Shown here piece by piece: positions 1-7,756 of a stretch of DNA of 64,000 nt (positions within the stretch are counted from its first letter, which is position 1; each line of letters starts with the position of its first letter). This DNA is from Anaeromicrobium sediminis (GTDB lineage: Bacteria; Bacillota; Clostridia; Peptostreptococcales; Thermotaleaceae), in the NCBI RefSeq assembly GCF_002270055.1, contig NZ_NIBG01000023.1, forward strand, positions 1-64,000, in the 5' to 3' direction. The notes under the pieces are model-generated. The model was not told the DNA's origin. It made no database searches and saw only the letters and a program-made list of their open reading frames with translations. The translations under genes were made by a program, and so were the position numbers.

Positions 1-507
1 AAACAAATTGCAGAACTTTTAAAAAAATCATGTGGAAGAAAGAAACGTAATTATACTACAGGGCCTGTAATTAAACCTGTTAGATTTGATGATAACTCAC
101 AAAAACAACAGACACCTAATTTTGTAGTAGTTAAAGCATTAAATAATACAACTCGACCTCAAACGGCAACTGTAAATTTCTATAACCTTGGCATTTTGGC
201 TGCTAAGGATATAGAAAATAAAAATGCAGCAGTGGAAGCACAGAAAGTATTATTCTTTAGTCAAACTATACAAGTTCAACCTCAATCAACGGTATTTTTA
301 CCAGTTAATATTACACCAATTACAGAATATGAAGTACAAGTTTTGGATGCTCCAGTGGGAATGTATTTTTCTACGGAATTTTTACCATCTACTCCAATAC
401 CAACTGCTCAAGCTGGATCAACATCTCCTAATCAAAGTACACCTGGTGCAGTAATAGATTCTCATATTGTAACTTATAACTATCAGCTTATACCTTTGGA
501 ACTGTAA
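1..507 (+). CDS. Unknown protein, C-terminal part (5' end outside window)
   Basis: The frame is open from base 1 to a TAA at 505-507, giving 168 visible residues; the true start lies upstream of the window. A TTG at 196 is in frame but has no good ribosome binding site, and the protein reads sensibly before it, so I treat the gene as 5'-partial. The visible part starts with a basic stretch (KKSCGRKKR) followed by a beta-rich region with many V, T and N residues and no membrane segment. The pattern (LNNTTRPQTATVNFYNL, then an EYEVQVL strand) resembles small beta-sandwich surface or spore-coat-like proteins of Firmicutes, but I cannot name a family. A hairpin terminator follows at 657-697. Confidence 0.6.
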   Translation, partial: KQIAELLKKSCGRKKRNYTTGPVIKPVRFDDNSQKQQTPNFVVVKALNNTTRPQTATVNFYNLGILAAKDIENKNAAVEAQKVLFFSQTIQVQPQSTVFLPVNITPITEYEVQVLDAPVGMYFSTEFLPSTPIPTAQAGSTSPNQSTPGAVIDSHIVTYNYQLIPLEL

Positions 508-867
508 AATATTTTACTAATATAAAAGTATAAATAAATGTTTCTAAAATTTACAGATAATGGTATACTATTGTAGTGAACATAGTATATTTAAATGAAC
601 AAACTATTTAATGAAAGCTATTACTAAAAATCGCAAACCATGTTTAACTTTATATAAGTGGGTTAGGGTGTAATTTACAAACTAACCCACTTTTTTTATG
701 TACTAAGAATTTTGTAGAATTATTTAAAATAAATTTAAAAATAAGAAAAAAGTGCCAGTTGGCATTTTATTAATTTTGTAATTTTGTTATAATTTTGGGT
801 AAGATAATATTAGTGTATTGTTATGTGGTAATTTTATCTTAAATATTTCTATAGATGAGGAATTCAT
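508..867. other. Intergenic stretch with hairpins and a promoter-like -10
   Basis: No gene seen. It holds an 8-bp inverted repeat (TATACTAT at 564-571 with ATAGTATA at 582-589), the strong terminator at 657-697, a small hairpin TGCCA/TGGCA near 754-765 followed by T-rich sequence, and an extended -10 (TGTTATAAT, 785-793) that could start the Crp/Fnr gene at 868. No convincing -35 is visible. Confidence 0.5.
657..697 (+). terminator. Intrinsic terminator
   Basis: AGTGGGTTAG (657-666) pairs perfectly with CTAACCCACT (682-691), followed by a run of seven T. It ends the partial gene at 1-507. Confidence 0.85.
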
Positions 868-1557
868 ATGTTCATTGAAGATTTTATAAATAATGAAAAC
901 GATTTATCAAATTTATTAATGGGAATGCCTGATGAAATAAGAAAGAAATGTGTAGTACAGAAATTTGGCCCTAAGGCTGTTTTGGTAAAAAAGGACCAAG
1001 AACCTGAATTCGTTTATATAATTTACTTAGGCACTTTGAGAATTTTTAATGAATTTAAAAATGGGAAAATACTTCAAACTGCAAAGCTAAAAGATATGAA
1101 TTTTGTGGGTGCACTAGAAGTATTGTCATCAAAAGATAAAATTGCAGCATCAGTTGAAACAGTCACTGAATGTACTGCCTTAAGAATTCCAAAAGAAGAT
1201 TTTTTGGATTGGATAGAAAAAGATCATTATTTAGCTATTATGGTAGGGAAAAAAATTGCAAATGATTTTTATAATACGGCATACTCAAATGGAAGATTAT
1301 TATTAAATTCAACAATGTACACTTTAGTATCCTTTATTATTGAAGCATTAAAGGACGACATAGAAGAAGGGAAAGTAGCATTTATTAGTAAAAAACGTCA
1401 GGAAATAGCTGATGAATTAGGTATTAGTCTAAGAACAGTTCAAAGGAATATTAGAAAATTAAAAGATACAGGGTTAATTACAATTGATACTGGGAAAATT
1501 CATGTGGATAGTAACCAATATAAGAGGTTAATAGATAGACTGAATGAACTAGTATAA
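868..1557 (+). CDS. Crp/Fnr-family transcriptional regulator
   Basis: 229 residues, the normal size for the family. The N-terminal half (about residues 20-130) is a cyclic-nucleotide-binding-like beta barrel. The C-terminal part carries a winged helix with the recognition helix in RQEIADELGISLRTVQRNIR (about 172-191). There is no cysteine cluster of the Fnr iron-sulfur type, so the effector is unknown. Start ATG 868 is preceded by GATGAGG with 7 bases spacing. The gene lies 54 bases upstream of deoD on the same strand with no terminator between them, so they may be co-transcribed and the regulator may control nucleoside use; that link is inference. Confidence 0.85.
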   Translation: MFIEDFINNENDLSNLLMGMPDEIRKKCVVQKFGPKAVLVKKDQEPEFVYIIYLGTLRIFNEFKNGKILQTAKLKDMNFVGALEVLSSKDKIAASVETVTECTALRIPKEDFLDWIEKDHYLAIMVGKKIANDFYNTAYSNGRLLLNSTMYTLVSFIIEALKDDIEEGKVAFISKKRQEIADELGISLRTVQRNIRKLKDTGLITIDTGKIHVDSNQYKRLIDRLNELV

Positions 1558-1611
1558 TTATTAAGTGAATTTATATTTTAAATATAAATATTACCATAAG
1601 GAGGTTTCAAT

Positions 1612-2325
1612 ATGATACCAACACCACATATTGAAGTAAAAGAACAAGGAATTATTGCAAAAACAGTATTAATGCCAGGAGATCCGTTACGTGCAAAATT
1701 TATTGCTGATACATTTTTAGAAGATGTTCAAGAATTTAATAAAGTACGTAATGTATTTGGATATACAGGAACATATAAAGGACGTAAAATTTCTGTAATG
1801 GCGAGCGGTATGGGTATGCCTAGTATTGGTATTTATTCATATGAATTATTTAAATTTTATGGAGTAGAAAATATTGTCCGTATTGGTTCATGCGGAGCTT
1901 ATACTGCTGATTTAAATTTATATGATGTAATATTATCTAATGACGTATGGAGTGAATCCACATTTGCTAAGGTTCAAGGTGGATATGATAAAGATGTAAT
2001 TGCTGCATCTTCTGAGCTAAATGGTAAATTAGAAAAAATCGCAGGAGATTTAGGAATCGAAATACATAAAGAGAGAATTCATTCATCTGACGTATTCTAC
2101 CGTGAGAACTTTGAGGAGTATAAGGACATTAATAAAAATCACGGGTGTGTTGCAGTAGAAATGGAAGCATTTGCTCTATTCCATAATGCAAATGTATTAG
2201 GAAAAAATGCAGCTTGTCTATTAACGGTTTCAGATAATTTAGTAACTCATGAATTAACTACATCTGAAGAAAGACAAAACTCATTTACAAATATGATGAA
2301 AATTGCTTTAGAATTAGCTGAATAA
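1612..2325 (+). CDS. deoD: Purine nucleoside phosphorylase, DeoD (hexameric) type
   Basis: 237 residues, matching DeoD. It cleaves purine (deoxy)nucleosides with phosphate to base plus (deoxy)ribose-1-phosphate in the cytoplasm. Recognisable motifs are the phosphate-binding MPGDPLRAKFIA near residue 21, the SGMGMPS loop, RIGSCGAY, the VEMEAFAL ribose-binding segment, and the catalytic Asp in LTVSDNL. A strong site (AAGGAGG near 1600) precedes ATG 1612. A second, unrelated-type phosphorylase (PunA) lies at 52485-53303, so this organism has both purine nucleoside phosphorylase folds. Transcription ends at the hairpin at 2333-2370. Confidence 0.95.
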   Translation: MIPTPHIEVKEQGIIAKTVLMPGDPLRAKFIADTFLEDVQEFNKVRNVFGYTGTYKGRKISVMASGMGMPSIGIYSYELFKFYGVENIVRIGSCGAYTADLNLYDVILSNDVWSESTFAKVQGGYDKDVIAASSELNGKLEKIAGDLGIEIHKERIHSSDVFYRENFEEYKDINKNHGCVAVEMEAFALFHNANVLGKNAACLLTVSDNLVTHELTTSEERQNSFTNMMKIALELAE

Positions 2326-2332
2326 TAAAAGT

Positions 2333-2370
2333 AAAAGGTAAGGGTGACTAAGTCAACCTTACCTTTTTTT
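2333..2370. terminator. Terminator between convergent genes
   Basis: AAAAGGTAAGG (2333-2343) pairs with CCTTACCTTTT (2357-2367), extended inward by TGAC/GTCA, followed by a long T run. It serves deoD on the plus strand and may also serve the minus-strand ABC-F gene that ends at 2372. Confidence 0.85.
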
Positions 2371-2371
2371 T

Positions 2372-4273
2372 TTACTGGTTCTTAATTTTTTCTGCTAAAT
2401 CATCTAAATATTCTTGTCTTTCAAGTTTATATAATAACTCTTCTTCTAATGTTTCCTTTTCCTCTGCGAGTTCTTGTAGCTTAGTAAAATCAGTAGTGCA
2501 AGTTTGCATTTTTTCATCTATACTGCTTATTTTTTCTTCTATTTTTTCTATATCCGCTTCTATAGTTTCATATTCCTTTTCTTCTTTGTAGGAGAACTTT
2601 AACTTTTGCTGTCTAACCCTTTTTTCCTTTGGGGCCTTTTTGGTGTTTTCAGAAGAACTTTCTATATGTTTCGTTAATTCTTCCTGCTTGGCCATATAGT
2701 CAGAATAATTACCTACATTTTCAACTATTTGCCCCTGTCCCTCAAAGGATAAGATTTTATTACATGTTCTATCTAGGAAATATCTATCATGGGATACGGT
2801 TATAACGGGACCTATAAATTCGTCTATATAACTTTCAAGAACTTGTAATGTATCAATATCTAAATCGTTAGTAGGCTCATCTAGTATTAATACGTTAGGA
2901 GCCATCATTAATACACTTAGAAGATATAGTCTTCTTCTTTCTCCGCCAGATAGCTTATATATATAAGTCCATTGCATATCACTTGTGAATAAAAATCTCT
3001 CCATCATCTGAGAAGCACTTATTTTAGTACCATCAGCAGTAGTAACAAATTCGGCCACTTCCTTAATATATTCTATGGCTCTTAGGTTTGGGTTCATCTC
3101 TTGGGATTCTTGTGAAAAGTATCCAATTTTAACAGTAGGGCCTATATCTATAGATCCTCCATCTAAGGATAGTTTCTCTGTTATTAAATTAAGTAAAGTA
3201 GATTTACCCATTCCGTTAGGACCTACAATACCTATTTTATCTTCCTTTACAAAGATATAAGTGAAGTCTTTTATAAGGTCATTTCCTGGAAAGGATTTGG
3301 CAATATTCTTTATTTCTATGATTTTTTTTCCAAGTCTAGAATGTCCTACAGATATTTCTAAATTCTCTTCTTCTATATTTATCTTCTTTTCCTTTAAATC
3401 TTCAAATCGTTGGATTCTTGCCTTTTGCTTAGTGGTTCTTGCTCTAGCACCAGTACGAATCCATTCAAGTTCCTTTTTATAAAGGGATTGACGCTTTTTT
3501 TCCATGGAAGACTCTAAGTCTCTTCTCTCTAATTTTTTCTCTGTAAAATAAGAGTAATTACCCATGTAAGTATACATTTTACCCTTATCTAATTCTAAAG
3601 TCTTATTGACTACCCTATCTAAGAAATATCTATCATGGGTAATCATTAAAAGGGCGCCCTTTCTATTGGCTAAATAGTTTTCTAACCAATCAATAGTCAT
3701 ATTATCCATGTGGTTAGTTGGCTCATCTAATATTAATAAATCACAAGGGCTTATTAGAGCACTAGCGAGTGCTACTCTCTTCTTTTGACCTCCAGATAAT
3801 TCTTTCATTTTTTTATTAAAACTAGTTATACCTAGTTTAGTAAGAACTGTTTTAACTTGACTTTCTAGTTCCCAAGCATCTTGTCCATTCATTTGATCTG
3901 TAAGTTTTAATAGCTTATCTTGAAGGGAAGAGTTATTGGGATTTTCAGAAACTTCTTCTAAGGTACTTTCATATTCTCTTATTAATTTAAGAATAGGAGA
4001 TTCTCCCCTAAATATCTGTTTTAAAACAGTAGCATCTGGATCAAATTCAGGATTTTGAGGAAGATACTCTATTCTTATTCCATTTGGCACTTTCATAGTT
4101 CCAGAATCAGGTGAATCTACACCTGCTATTATTTTTAATAGGGATGACTTTCCCGTACCATTGATTCCAATTATTCCTATTTTTTCAGTATCTGATATAG
4201 TAAAAGAAATATCTTCAAATAATATTTTTTCTCCATAAGTTTTTGTAAGATTTTCTACAGATAAAACGTTCAT
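2372..4273 (-). CDS. ABC-F family ATPase (Uup/YdiF-like)
   Basis: 633 residues with two ABC ATPase domains in tandem and no membrane segments, the hallmark of ABC-F proteins that act on ribosomes. Domain 1 (about 1-250) has Walker A GINGTGKSS, signature LSGGQKKR and Walker B LLILDEPTN. Domain 2 (about 315-540) has GPNGMGKST, LSGGERRR and LILDEPTN. The region between them is the basic linker of the family, and the last ~90 residues are a Glu/Lys-rich coiled coil like the Uup C-terminal domain. ABC-F members include ribosome-rescue and antibiotic-protection factors; the sequence alone does not tell which this is. Start ATG 4273 has AAGGATGG upstream. Confidence 0.92.
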   Translation of the reverse strand: MNVLSVENLTKTYGEKILFEDISFTISDTEKIGIIGINGTGKSSLLKIIAGVDSPDSGTMKVPNGIRIEYLPQNPEFDPDATVLKQIFRGESPILKLIREYESTLEEVSENPNNSSLQDKLLKLTDQMNGQDAWELESQVKTVLTKLGITSFNKKMKELSGGQKKRVALASALISPCDLLILDEPTNHMDNMTIDWLENYLANRKGALLMITHDRYFLDRVVNKTLELDKGKMYTYMGNYSYFTEKKLERRDLESSMEKKRQSLYKKELEWIRTGARARTTKQKARIQRFEDLKEKKINIEEENLEISVGHSRLGKKIIEIKNIAKSFPGNDLIKDFTYIFVKEDKIGIVGPNGMGKSTLLNLITEKLSLDGGSIDIGPTVKIGYFSQESQEMNPNLRAIEYIKEVAEFVTTADGTKISASQMMERFLFTSDMQWTYIYKLSGGERRRLYLLSVLMMAPNVLILDEPTNDLDIDTLQVLESYIDEFIGPVITVSHDRYFLDRTCNKILSFEGQGQIVENVGNYSDYMAKQEELTKHIESSSENTKKAPKEKRVRQQKLKFSYKEEKEYETIEADIEKIEEKISSIDEKMQTCTTDFTKLQELAEEKETLEEELLYKLERQEYLDDLAEKIKNQ

Positions 4274-4399
4274 TTTAAACCATCCTTTTATATTTTTAAT
4301 GTTTATATTTTATCATATATATAGATATATAGACATGTTACTTCTAAACTTAACCTATGTAAACCTATTTAAGCTCAATAAATTAAACTTTCAACCAGT

Positions 4400-4500
4400 A
4401 TATTTGTAAAACTAGAAGTTTTATGAAGGAATTTGAAACTGATAATATAAAATATTGCAAGAACATTAGGTAAAAAATTCAGAAAAGTGTTATAATATAA
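4400..4500 (+). promoter_or_regulatory. Promoter of the first glycine-riboswitch operon
   Basis: An extended -10 (TG at 4488-4489, TATAAT at 4491-4496) sits about 25 bases upstream of the riboswitch; no clear -35. The stretch from a TATTTGTAA block near 4402 through ATTCAGAAAAGT (4477-4488) is repeated before the second riboswitch at 7322-7395, showing that the promoter region was duplicated too. Confidence 0.6.
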
Positions 4501-4520
4501 ACATAAAAATATATCCAAAT

Positions 4521-4752
4521 GATGATAGTGAGAGATATCTTTTAAGATAGCCGAAGAAGCAATGTGAAAGTGGCCTAACTTTTACAGAAACTTTCAGGCA
4601 CAAGTATCGCTATTGGATGGGTCTCTGGAAAGTTCGAATATTTCGGCGCCGAAGGAGAAATACACCAAAAGGTGTAGAAACTCTCAGGTATAAAAAGACA
4701 GAGGGATATGAAGGCATTTTTATTGTTGTGCCTTCATATCCCTCTTTTTTAT
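4521..4752 (+). ncRNA. Tandem glycine riboswitch with terminator expression platform (copy 1)
   Basis: Two glycine aptamers in series. Aptamer I (about 4522-4613) has P1 ATAGTG (4524-4529) with CGCTAT (4608-4613) and the conserved AGCCGAAGAAGCAA and CAGAAACTTTCAGGCA blocks. Aptamer II (about 4619-4707) has GGGTCTCTGG, GCCGAAGGAGAAA and GAAACTCTCAGGTA. A perfect 17-bp terminator follows: AGAGGGATATGAAGGCA (4700-4716) with its complement at 4729-4745, then T6. The 3' side of aptamer II P1 (CAGAGG, from 4699) overlaps the terminator's 5' arm. Glycine binding should therefore block termination, as known for gcvT riboswitches (an ON switch). It controls the gcvPA-like gene at 4775. Confidence 0.95.
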
Positions 4753-4774
4753 TGTATAAGATTAAGGGGGAACT

Positions 4775-6097
4775 ATGGAAAGTTATATTACTAATGTAAA
4801 GGATGTATATATGCTAGATGAGACTAAGACAGATTATATAGAAGGATTATGTAAGGATGTTCCTAGAAAATTTAAATCAAAAAATATAAAAAATTTAAGA
4901 CAAGGTATGTCTGATGTGGAAATTTTGAATTATTTAAAGAGCATTGGAAGTAAGAATAAGAGTTTGAATGATTTAATCTGTTTTTTAGGTGCAGGAGCAT
5001 ACGACCATTATATACCTGCTACCATAAAGCACATGGCTATGAAATCCCATTTTTTCCATGGAGATATACCATATAGACCCCAAATAAGGCAAGGTGCATT
5101 GCAAGTTATACATGAATATGAAACCATGATTAATAATCTTACAGGCATGGATGCCTGCAATGGCCTCATAGATGACGGACCAACAGCTTGTGTGCAAGGT
5201 GCACTTATGGCTTGTAAAAGTACAAAGCGAAAATCCATTTTAATATCTAAGACTGTAAATCCACAGGTTAGAAGTGTTTTAAAGACTCACATGAAATATA
5301 GATATATAGATGTTATAGAAGTAGATATGGTAGATGGAGTTACGGATATGGACAAGGTAAAGGACCTTGTTAAGGATGATGTAGCTGGAATTATAATACA
5401 AAGTCCTAACTTCTTCGGGATCATAGAAGACTATACGGAGGCAGAAAAAATAATTCATGAAAAGAATGGATTATTAATTACTTATGTGGACCCTATTTCT
5501 TTGGGAATATTAAAAAGACCTGATGAACAAGGGGCAGACATTGTTGTAGGAGAAGCTCAATCCTTTGGAAATTCTTTAAATTATGGAGGTCCATTCTTAG
5601 GATTTATAGCTACTAAATCAGAATTAAGTAAAAATATTTTTGGTAGAAGAATTGATTTATCCATAGATGAAGAGGGAAGACAAGAATTTCATATGAAATT
5701 TCAAGGCAAGAGAGCATATATGGATAGATATAATTCCACATCACATAAATTACTAAATGTTTTGATTGGATCCATATATTTAAGTACCTTAGGAAAGAAA
5801 GGCTTAAGGGAAGTTGCAATTCAATGTGTGAAAAATTCCCATTATGCTTTTGATGAAATAACTAAGAGTGGTAAATTTAAACCTGTATTTAATAGACCCT
5901 TTTTTAAGGAATTTATGATTACTAGTGATTTAAATTCTAGTGAAATAAATGAAAAACTATTAAAGAAAGGAATCATTGGAGGATATGAAGTTCAAAGGGA
6001 TTATGATGAATTAGAAAACAGCTTATTGCTTTGTGTAACAGAAAAGAGAAGCAAAAAAGAGATAGATAAACTTTCAAAGATACTGGAGGCCTTATAG
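4775..6097 (+). CDS. Degenerate glycine dehydrogenase subunit 1 paralog (GcvPA-like)
   Basis: 440 residues, colinear over its full length with the intact GcvPA at 9409-10749 (446 residues) and clearly derived from the same ancestor. Conserved blocks remain ([34 protein letters not shown]). Several family-invariant positions are changed: YDGATA of the intact copy (Y135) reads DDGPTA here (D133), and the conserved [18 protein letters not shown] segment reads KRAYMDRYNSTSHKLLNV. AAGGGGG at 4764-4770 precedes ATG 4775. Its TAG stop overlaps the GTG of the next gene by one base, as in the intact pair, so translation is probably coupled. The frame is fully open and sits behind a functional-looking riboswitch, so it is likely made, but catalytic function is doubtful. 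Confidence 0.85.
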   Translation: MESYITNVKDVYMLDETKTDYIEGLCKDVPRKFKSKNIKNLRQGMSDVEILNYLKSIGSKNKSLNDLICFLGAGAYDHYIPATIKHMAMKSHFFHGDIPYRPQIRQGALQVIHEYETMINNLTGMDACNGLIDDGPTACVQGALMACKSTKRKSILISKTVNPQVRSVLKTHMKYRYIDVIEVDMVDGVTDMDKVKDLVKDDVAGIIIQSPNFFGIIEDYTEAEKIIHEKNGLLITYVDPISLGILKRPDEQGADIVVGEAQSFGNSLNYGGPFLGFIATKSELSKNIFGRRIDLSIDEEGRQEFHMKFQGKRAYMDRYNSTSHKLLNVLIGSIYLSTLGKKGLREVAIQCVKNSHYAFDEITKSGKFKPVFNRPFFKEFMITSDLNSSEINEKLLKKGIIGGYEVQRDYDELENSLLLCVTEKRSKKEIDKLSKILEAL

Positions 6098-7119
6098 TGG
6101 ATAATTATAATAAATCAATTTTTCATATATCTAAACCTGGAAGAAGGGCTTATTTACTTCCACAAAAGAATATAAGTGATGAATATATATCAAATATAAT
6201 ACCGCCAGAATTATTGAGTGATCAGGAACTAGATTTACCAGAAGTAAGTGAATTAGATGTGATTAGACACTTTACTAATTTGTTCCATAAGGATGATAAA
6301 GTAGAAGAAGACTATGAAATTGAACTTCATAGCATAAAGAACAATCCCAAGATAAATGAGGATTTAGAAGCTATGAAAGAATTTAGCATGGTTCATCCTT
6401 ATCAGTCAATTGAAACAGTTCAAGGGTCCCTTGAAGTAATATATAAATTAGATGAAATCCTAAGTAGGGCATTGAGTATGGATAGGGTATGCCTACAGGG
6501 AATGACAGGAGTACATGGAGAACTTATAAGCTTTATGCTAATGAGGGCTTATTATAATAGTATAAAAGAATTTAAAAGGACTAAAATAATAGTTTCTCAT
6601 GTGGACTATAAAAATAGCAAGTCCATATTGTGTTTAGCCGGATATGAAGTTGTAAAAGTACAACTAGATGAAGAAGGAAGTATATGTATAGATTCCTTAA
6701 AAGAGTTATTAGATGATAAAATAGCTGCTATTATGCTTACCAATTCAATTGCGTTAGATTTAAAAAAGGCAAAAGAAATAGAAGAATTAGTTCACAATAT
6801 AGGTGGATTAATACTTTATAATGGATGGAATATTAATTCGATTGATGAAATTATGGATTTCTCCTATGGACATATTGACATGATTCACTTTGATTTAAAT
6901 AGGGCTTTTGGAAATTATTATGATTCTGGATGTGGCGCTATAGGGGTGAAGGAACATTTGGTTAAATTCTTGCCTATACCAATTGTTCACAAGGCTAATG
7001 ATAAGTATATATTAGATTATGATAGGCCAGAGTCTATAGGTAAGATAAAAGGCTTTTATGGTAATTATAGAATGATTTTAAGGGCCTATACTCATATGTT
7101 GGCTAGGGGAATGAAGTAG
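6097..7119 (+). CDS. Truncated, catalytically dead-looking glycine dehydrogenase subunit 2 paralog (GcvPB-like)
   Basis: 340 residues against 483 for the intact GcvPB at 10749-12200. Similarity runs from the first residue (ISKPGRRAYLLP) to RAYTHMLARG, then a stop removes about 140 C-terminal residues. The PLP site is gone: intact [16 protein letters not shown] aligns with LNRAFGNYYDSGCGAIG, so the PLP lysine (K272 in the intact copy) is Arg269 and the glycine-rich loop is lost. The YDGANMN block that supplies the PLP-binding Asp reads [16 protein letters not shown] reads HSIKNNP, and [10 protein letters not shown] reads VDYKNSKSIL. Starts at GTG 6097 in a TAGTG overlap. It cannot be a normal glycine decarboxylase; a structural, regulatory or decaying role is possible. 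Confidence 0.85.
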   Translation: MDNYNKSIFHISKPGRRAYLLPQKNISDEYISNIIPPELLSDQELDLPEVSELDVIRHFTNLFHKDDKVEEDYEIELHSIKNNPKINEDLEAMKEFSMVHPYQSIETVQGSLEVIYKLDEILSRALSMDRVCLQGMTGVHGELISFMLMRAYYNSIKEFKRTKIIVSHVDYKNSKSILCLAGYEVVKVQLDEEGSICIDSLKELLDDKIAAIMLTNSIALDLKKAKEIEELVHNIGGLILYNGWNINSIDEIMDFSYGHIDMIHFDLNRAFGNYYDSGCGAIGVKEHLVKFLPIPIVHKANDKYILDYDRPESIGKIKGFYGNYRMILRAYTHMLARGMK

Positions 7120-7432
7120 AGAAATTATAAAAAACACAAAAGTGTCAAAAAAACTACTAACTAGGTAAATGAAATGAGAAAAAATGAAAATTATGCCTAT
7201 AAAATAGAGAAAACCACATAAAATGGTATTAGAAAAAATATGGGCCACATAAGACTTTAATAGGATAAAGCCTAGTTATTACAATTAGTTCATGGAAATG
7301 GATTCTTATTTTCCTGACTATATTTGTAATAACTTCTAGAAGTTTCAAATGTGTTAAGTTAATATCAATTGTTGAAATATTCAGAAAAGTACTGTAATAT
7401 AAATACAAATAATAAAATATGATTATCCAAAT
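7120..7432. other. Intergenic stretch with duplicated promoter region of riboswitch 2
   Basis: No gene. No trace of the missing GcvPB C-terminus is recognisable after the stop at 7119. From about 7322 the sequence matches the region upstream of riboswitch 1: a TATTTGTAA block, CTAGAAGTTT (7337-7346) and ATTCAGAAAAGT (7379-7390). The -10 is likely near TAATAT (7395-7400). Confidence 0.55.
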
Positions 7433-7664
7433 GAGGATAGCGTGAGATATCTTTAAAGATAGCCGAAGAAGCAATGTGGAAAAAGCCAAATTTTCACAGA
7501 AACTTTCAGGCAAAAGGATCGTTATCTGATGGGTCTCTGGAAAGTTGGATAGTTTCCACGCCGAAGGGGAAATACACCATAGGGTGTAGAAGCTCTCAGG
7601 TAAAAAAGGACAGAGGGATATGGAGGCATTAAAAATTGTCATGCCTTTATATCTCTCTTTTTAA
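7433..7664 (+). ncRNA. Tandem glycine riboswitch with terminator expression platform (copy 2)
   Basis: Same architecture as copy 1. Aptamer I (about 7435-7527) is closed by GATAGCG (7436-7442) with CGTTATC (7520-7526) and holds AGCCGAAGAAGCAA. Aptamer II (about 7530-7616) holds GGGTCTCTGG, CCGAAGGGGAAA and AGCTCTCAGGTA. The terminator pairs AGAGGGATATGGAGGCAT (7612-7629) with ATGCCTTTATATCTCTCT (7641-7658) using a few G-U pairs, then T5. Aptamer II P1 again overlaps the terminator's 5' arm, predicting glycine-induced read-through into gcvT. Confidence 0.95.
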
Positions 7665-7756
7665 TTTCAAAAATATAAACAAGACTACATGTTATGCATA
7701 GAAGATGAGAATCATATTTAGTGTGATAAAAGAATTATTTAAGGAGGGGAAACGAA

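Noticed and set aside
4617-4799. Open frame across the first glycine riboswitch
   Set aside because: It runs through the conserved aptamer II and terminator sequence and has no ribosome site.
4775-7119. Calling the first gcvP pair a simple pseudogene
   Set aside because: Both frames are open, coupled and preceded by intact expression signals; loss of catalytic residues with open frames is better recorded as a probable pseudoenzyme until selection is tested.
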